This document shows positions 59,648 through 64,000 of a stretch of DNA of 64,000 bases, one piece after another. Location: assembly GCA_900762325.1 (NCBI GenBank), contig CAAFGG010000048.1:34780-98779 (forward strand), written 5' to 3'. The position numbers and the translations under genes are program-made. Origin of the DNA: an uncultured Collinsella sp. (GTDB taxonomy: Bacteria; Actinomycetota; Coriobacteriia; Coriobacteriales; Coriobacteriaceae). The first letter of the stretch is position 1; every line of letters starts with the position of its first letter. The notes beneath the pieces were generated by a model. It ran no database searches. It was not told where the DNA came from and worked only from the letters and a program-made list of their open reading frames with translations.

Positions 59648-61645
59648 ATGGCAAAAAACACCGCAAACTATGGTAACGACAGTATCCGCCAGCTCAAGGA
59701 CGAGGAGCGCGTACGTCTGCGCCCCGCCGTCATCTTTGGCTCGGACGGGCTCGACGGCTGCGCGCATGCCGCCTTCGAGATCCTGTCCAACGCCGTTGAC
59801 GAGGCGCGCCAGGGCTACGGCAAGCTCATCACCCTTACCGCCTTTCGCGATGGCTCTATCCAGGTAGAGGACAACGGCCGCGGCTGCCCGCTCGACTGGA
59901 ACCCCTCCGAGAAGCGCTTTAACTGGGAGCTCGTCTTCTGCGAGCTCTACGCCGGTGGCAAATACAACAACAACCAGGGCGGCGACTACGACTTCTCGCT
60001 CGGTACCAACGGCCTGGGCTCGTGCGCGACCCAGTACGCCTCCGAGTACATGGACGTCACAGTTTGGCGCGACGGCAACAAGTACTCCCTGCACTTTAAA
60101 AAGGGCAAGGTCGTCGGCGCCAAAAAGAAGGCACTCGAGATTGAGCCCAGCGACGAGAACCGCACCGGCACCACCATCAAGTGGCGCCCCGATCTCGAAG
60201 TCTTTACCTCCATCAGCATCCCCCACGATTGGTATCGCGAGACCATGCGCCGCCAGGCCGTGGTCAACGCCAACGTGACCTTCCGCCTGCGCATTGAGGG
60301 CGACGATGGCGAGTTTTCCGAAGAGGACTTTTGCTACCCCAAGGGCATCGAGGACTACGTGCTCGAGAAGGTCGGTACCGACTACCTTACCGAGCCCTTC
60401 TTTATCGAGGCCGACCGTCGCGGTCGCGACCGCGAGGACCTGCCCGACTACAACGTAAAGATTACCGCGTGCATGTGCTTCTCGCGCACCTTCATGATGC
60501 AGGAGTACTACCACAACTCGTCGTGGCTCGAGAACGGCGGCTCGCCCGAGAAGGCGGCCCGTAGCGCTCTGACCAGCGCCATCGATGCTTACATTAAGCA
60601 ACAGGGCAAGTACAACAAAAACGAGAGCGGCATCAAATGGCAGGACGTCCAGGACTGCCTGGTGCTGGTGACCAACTGCTTCTCCACCCAGACGTCCTAC
60701 GAAAACCAGACTAAGAAGGCCATCAATAACCGCTTTATCCAGCAGGCCATGACGGCATTCTTTAAGGAGCGCCTCTCGACCTATCTAATCGAGAACAAGG
60801 ACGCCGCCAATAAGATCGTGGAGCAGGTGCTCATCAACAAGCGCTCGCGCGAGAACGCCGAGAAGACCCGTCAGAGCATCAAGACCAACCTGCAGCAGAA
60901 GACCGACATGGCCAACCGCGTGCAGAAGTTCATCGACTGCCGTTCCAAGGACAAGAGCCGCCGCGAGATCTACATCGTAGAGGGCGACTCGGCAGCAGGC
61001 GCCATTCGCACCTCGCGCGATGCCGAGTTCCAGGGCGTCATGCCCGTCCGCGGTAAGATCCTCAACTGCCTGAAGGAGGACTATCCGCGCATCTTTAAGT
61101 CCGACATCATCATGGACCTCATGCGCGTGCTGGGCTGCGGCGTGGAGATCAAAGACAAGCGCATCAAGAACCTTGGCGCCTTTGACCTGGACAACCTCAA
61201 CTGGAACAAGGTCATTATCTGTACGGACGCCGACGTCGACGGTTACCACATCCGCACGCTTGTGCTCACCATGCTCTATCGCCTGGTGCCCACGCTCATC
61301 GAAGAGGGTTACGTGTATATCGCCGAGTCGCCGCTCTACGAGATCAATTGCAAAGAAAAGACCTACTTTGCCTACACCGAGCTCGAAAAGAACGGCATCC
61401 TTAAGGAGATTGGCGACCAAAAGTGCTCCATCAACCGCTCCAAGGGTCTTGGTGAGAACGATCCGGACATGATGTGGCTCACCACCATGAACCCCGAGAC
61501 GCGCCGCCTGATCAAGGTGGAGCCCGAGGACGTCACCAAGATGGAAACCATGTTCAACCTGTTGCTGGGCAACGACGAGGCAGGCCGCAAGCGCCATATC
61601 TCCGAGCACGGCAAGGAATACCTGGACCAGCTGGACCTGCAATAG
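59648..61645 (+). CDS. Type IIA topoisomerase B subunit (GyrB/ParE-like, divergent)
   Basis: 665 aa. The GHKL ATPase has EILSNAVDEA (44-53), EDNGRG and GTNGLG; the transducer has QTK (QTKKAIN). The TOPRIM domain has EGDSAAG (about 443) and DADVDG (about 526). All are intact, so it should be active. The opening RPAVIFGSDGLDGCAHAAFEI differs from the canonical RPGMYIG start of GyrB and ParE, placing it with a divergent second-pair group found in Clostridia and actinobacteria (recollection). CAAAGGAG precedes the start. It pairs with the A subunit 45 bases downstream. Confidence 0.92.
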   Translation: MAKNTANYGNDSIRQLKDEERVRLRPAVIFGSDGLDGCAHAAFEILSNAVDEARQGYGKLITLTAFRDGSIQVEDNGRGCPLDWNPSEKRFNWELVFCELYAGGKYNNNQGGDYDFSLGTNGLGSCATQYASEYMDVTVWRDGNKYSLHFKKGKVVGAKKKALEIEPSDENRTGTTIKWRPDLEVFTSISIPHDWYRETMRRQAVVNANVTFRLRIEGDDGEFSEEDFCYPKGIEDYVLEKVGTDYLTEPFFIEADRRGRDREDLPDYNVKITACMCFSRTFMMQEYYHNSSWLENGGSPEKAARSALTSAIDAYIKQQGKYNKNESGIKWQDVQDCLVLVTNCFSTQTSYENQTKKAINNRFIQQAMTAFFKERLSTYLIENKDAANKIVEQVLINKRSRENAEKTRQSIKTNLQQKTDMANRVQKFIDCRSKDKSRREIYIVEGDSAAGAIRTSRDAEFQGVMPVRGKILNCLKEDYPRIFKSDIIMDLMRVLGCGVEIKDKRIKNLGAFDLDNLNWNKVIICTDADVDGYHIRTLVLTMLYRLVPTLIEEGYVYIAESPLYEINCKEKTYFAYTELEKNGILKEIGDQKCSINRSKGLGENDPDMMWLTTMNPETRRLIKVEPEDVTKMETMFNLLLGNDEAGRKRHISEHGKEYLDQLDLQ

Positions 61646-61690
61646 CAGCAAATCGATAACGACGGCCCATAAGAAGTTCAAGAGGAAATC

Positions 61691-63931
61691 GTGGCAAAGA
61701 AGAAGACGAAGAACCAGCCAAAGAAAAAGCAGGTCAACGCCGAGAACGTCATCGGCCTGCACTCCGAGGTCACCGACCAGCCGATTACGCAGACGCTCGA
61801 GGTCAACTACATGCCCTACGCTATGAGCGTCAACGTCTCGCGTGCATTCCCCGAGATTGACGGCTTTAAGCCCTCGCACCGCAAGCTGCTCTACACCATG
61901 TACAAAATGGGCCTGCTCAAGGGCGAGCGCCAGAAGAGCGCAAACATCGTGGGCCAGACCATGAAACTCAACCCGCACGGCGATGCCGCAATCTACGAGA
62001 CGATGGTGCGTCTGGCCACCGGCAATGAGGCGCTGCTTGCCCCCTTCGTGGAGTCGAAGGGCAACTTTGGCAAGTACTATTCGGGCGACCTGAGCTACGC
62101 CGCCTCGCGTTACACCGAGGCCAAGCTCTCCCCCATCAGCGCCGAGATCTTCAAGGACATCGACAAGGACCCGGTCGACTTTATCGACAGCTACGACGGC
62201 GCCATGAAGGAGCCGCGCCTGCTGCCCACCACGTTCCCCAATATCCTCGTCTCAGCCAACAAGGGCATCGGCGTCGCCATGGCGTCCGATATCTGCGGCT
62301 TCAACCTCAACGAGGTCTGCGCCGCCACAATGCACTACCTGCAGGACCCCGACTGCGACCTGCTCGAGTACATGCCCATGCCCGACTTCTCGACCGGCGG
62401 CGAGATTATCTACCGCCGCGAGGAGATGGAGAAGATCATCGAGACCGGCCTTGGCAGCTTCCAGATTCGCTCCCGCTGGCGCTGGATTCCCGAAGAGCGC
62501 ATCATCGAAGTCTACGAGATCCCCTACACCACCAAGACCGATGTCATCATCGAACGCATCGTCAAGCTCTCCAAGGAGGGCAAGGTCAAGGAGATCGCCG
62601 ACATCCGCGACGAAACCGACCTCTCGGGCCTGCGCATCGCCATCGACCTTAAGCGCGGCGTCGATCCCGACAAGCTCATGGCCAAGCTCTATCGCTCGAC
62701 CACGCTGCAGGATTCGTTCTCGTGCAACTTCAACGTGCTCGTCGACGGCTACCCCCGTGTTATGGGCGTGCGCCAGATTCTGCACGAGTGGGTCAAGTGG
62801 CGTATTGAGTCCACGCGCCGCCGCATTAACTTTGACCTAGGCAAAAAGTCCGAGCGCCTGCACCTGCTGCACGGCCTCGAGGCGATCTTGCTCGACATCG
62901 ACAAGGCCATCGCCATCATCCGCGGCACCAAGCTCGAAGCCGAGGTCGTGCCCAACCTTATGAAGGGCTTCGACATCGACGAGACCCAGGCCGAGTTTGT
63001 TGCCGAACTTAAGCTCCGCAACATCAACGAGGAGTACATCCTCAACCGCACCAAGGACATCGCCAAGCTTGAGGGCGAGATTGCCGAGCTTGAGGAGATC
63101 CTCTCCAGCGAGGAGAACATCAAGAAGGTCATCAGCGACGAGCTGGCTGCGGTCAACAAGAAATACGTGATGCCGCGCCGCACGGGCAGGATCGAGCCCC
63201 ACGAGGTCATCGAGGTAAGCCTGGAGCCCGAGGTCGAGGAGTATCCGGTCACCATCATGCTCTCGCGCGATGGCTACCTTAAGAAGATGACGGACCGCGT
63301 GCTTAAGAAGGCCACCACGCTCAAGTACAAGGACGGCGACAAACCCTTTATCGAGTTCCCGTCCTCCAACACGCACGAGCTGCTGGTCTTTACCAACAAG
63401 AGCCAGGTGTACAAGTGCAAGGTTTCGGCGTTTGAGGACACCAAGTCGGCCCAGCTGGGCTCGTACCTGCCGACCGATCTTGAGATGGAACCCGATGAGA
63501 GTGTCATCTGGGTCATCGACCCCGAGGACTACAAGGCCGACGTGCTGTTTGTCTTTGAAAACGGCCGCGTGGTGCGCGTCGCGCTTTCTGGATACGTCAC
63601 CAAGACCAACCGCAAGCGCCTTAAGAACGCCATCTACGGTGGCAGCAAGCTGCTGTATGCCCAGGTGCTCAAGGAAGATCGCGACATCGCACTGGTCTCG
63701 AGCGACTATCGTTTGATGAACTTCAACACGTCGTTGCTCAAGACCAAGACGACTACCAACACGCAGGGCGTCCAGGCCTTTACGGCCAAGAAGGGCCGCT
63801 CGGTCACCACCGTCGGCACAACCGAGGAAATCCTCGGCGCCGGCGTCTCAGCCGAAAAGTTCACCGCGCAGAGCCTACCCTCCGCCGGTGCCCTCATGAA
63901 GGAAAACGACATGCCGAGTTTGTTTGACTAA
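61691..63931 (+). CDS. Type IIA topoisomerase A subunit (GyrA/ParC-like)
   Basis: 746 aa. MPYAMSVNVSRAFPEIDGFKPSHRKLLYTMYKMGL is the opening of the breakage-reunion domain, and ASRYTEAKL holds the catalytic Tyr (about 140). The coiled-coil gate lies around ELKLRNINEEYILNRTKDIAKLEGEIAELEEIL. The C-terminal part is a shortened beta-pinwheel; a canonical GyrA box (QRRGGKG) is not visible, which suggests decatenation or relaxation rather than gyrase-type supercoiling (inference). The GTG start follows AAGAGGA. It forms an operon with the B subunit. Confidence 0.92.
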   Translation: MAKKKTKNQPKKKQVNAENVIGLHSEVTDQPITQTLEVNYMPYAMSVNVSRAFPEIDGFKPSHRKLLYTMYKMGLLKGERQKSANIVGQTMKLNPHGDAAIYETMVRLATGNEALLAPFVESKGNFGKYYSGDLSYAASRYTEAKLSPISAEIFKDIDKDPVDFIDSYDGAMKEPRLLPTTFPNILVSANKGIGVAMASDICGFNLNEVCAATMHYLQDPDCDLLEYMPMPDFSTGGEIIYRREEMEKIIETGLGSFQIRSRWRWIPEERIIEVYEIPYTTKTDVIIERIVKLSKEGKVKEIADIRDETDLSGLRIAIDLKRGVDPDKLMAKLYRSTTLQDSFSCNFNVLVDGYPRVMGVRQILHEWVKWRIESTRRRINFDLGKKSERLHLLHGLEAILLDIDKAIAIIRGTKLEAEVVPNLMKGFDIDETQAEFVAELKLRNINEEYILNRTKDIAKLEGEIAELEEILSSEENIKKVISDELAAVNKKYVMPRRTGRIEPHEVIEVSLEPEVEEYPVTIMLSRDGYLKKMTDRVLKKATTLKYKDGDKPFIEFPSSNTHELLVFTNKSQVYKCKVSAFEDTKSAQLGSYLPTDLEMEPDESVIWVIDPEDYKADVLFVFENGRVVRVALSGYVTKTNRKRLKNAIYGGSKLLYAQVLKEDRDIALVSSDYRLMNFNTSLLKTKTTTNTQGVQAFTAKKGRSVTTVGTTEEILGAGVSAEKFTAQSLPSAGALMKENDMPSLFD

Positions 63932-64000
63932 AACAACGGCAGTCAAACCGTCATGGTTTTACAAAGTAGCGGGGCCCGGAGCGCAGCAATATCGCGCTCC

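Noticed and set aside
63932..64000. Possible hairpin at the window end (GGAGCGC with GCGCTCC)
   Set aside because: It reaches the last base of the window, so its extent and context cannot be judged.

Overview
The window looks like a chromosome segment of a Collinsella-like member of the Coriobacteriia (inference). The DNA is GC-rich, most starts carry AAGGAG-type ribosome sites, and the gene set fits: a LuxR-type regulator beside a giant surface protein, a fused MacB-like exporter with a huge extracellular domain, a second gyrase-like topoisomerase pair, and interspersed palindromes. No tRNA, rRNA, CRISPR array, transposase or integrase was seen.

Region 1 (1-7.3 kb) holds two paralogous c-di-GMP proteins, a flavoprotein, an ArsC-like protein, a CobW-type metallochaperone and TrmL. 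Region 2 (7.3-13.1 kb) is a minus-strand run: a UvrA-like ATPase, an AAA ATPase whose leader has 10-bp tandem repeats, and a TetM/EF-G-like GTPase. Region 3 (13.3-24.3 kb) mixes RNA methyltransferases (RsmJ-like, RlmA-like), a 47-aa membrane protein, MATE and DMT transporters, LysR, Ung, an SDR, a queuosine-precursor transporter with a probable preQ1-I riboswitch, and RF3. Region 4 (24.4-38.4 kb) has a YtrA-type regulator with its ABC exporter, a ClC channel, a LOG protein, a K+ channel, an EvgS-like hybrid kinase, PatB, TrmO, an XRE/zinc-ribbon/TipAS regulator, glutaredoxin, Dus and an unknown membrane protein.

Region 5 (38.4-44.8 kb) is the most distinctive. A guanidine-deiminase gene, an atypical carbamoyltransferase (HELP in place of HCLP) and an MFS transporter form an operon. 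A divergent TetR gene and a second copy of the same MFS transporter lie beside it. Related dyad sites lie in front of both transcription units. No carbamate kinase or APC antiporter is present, so this is not a standard agmatine or arginine deiminase operon.

Region 6 (44.8-52.3 kb) has the fused ABC exporter and a redox cluster: a CXXC micro-protein, a membrane 4Fe-4S protein and a TlpA-like lipoprotein. A two-component system diverges from that cluster. Next comes a 23-codon relic of the 3' end of guaA with its terminator, a typical scar of site-specific integration. Region 7 (52.5-64 kb) has a LuxR regulator, a 1461-aa surface protein with a twin-arginine-like signal, a lipoprotein, and the topoisomerase B and A subunits.

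Two palindrome families are scattered between genes. One is about 31 bp with six copies; in two of these the palindrome supplies the stop codon of the adjacent gene. A third, 185-bp inverted-repeat element lies at 38.4-38.6 kb.
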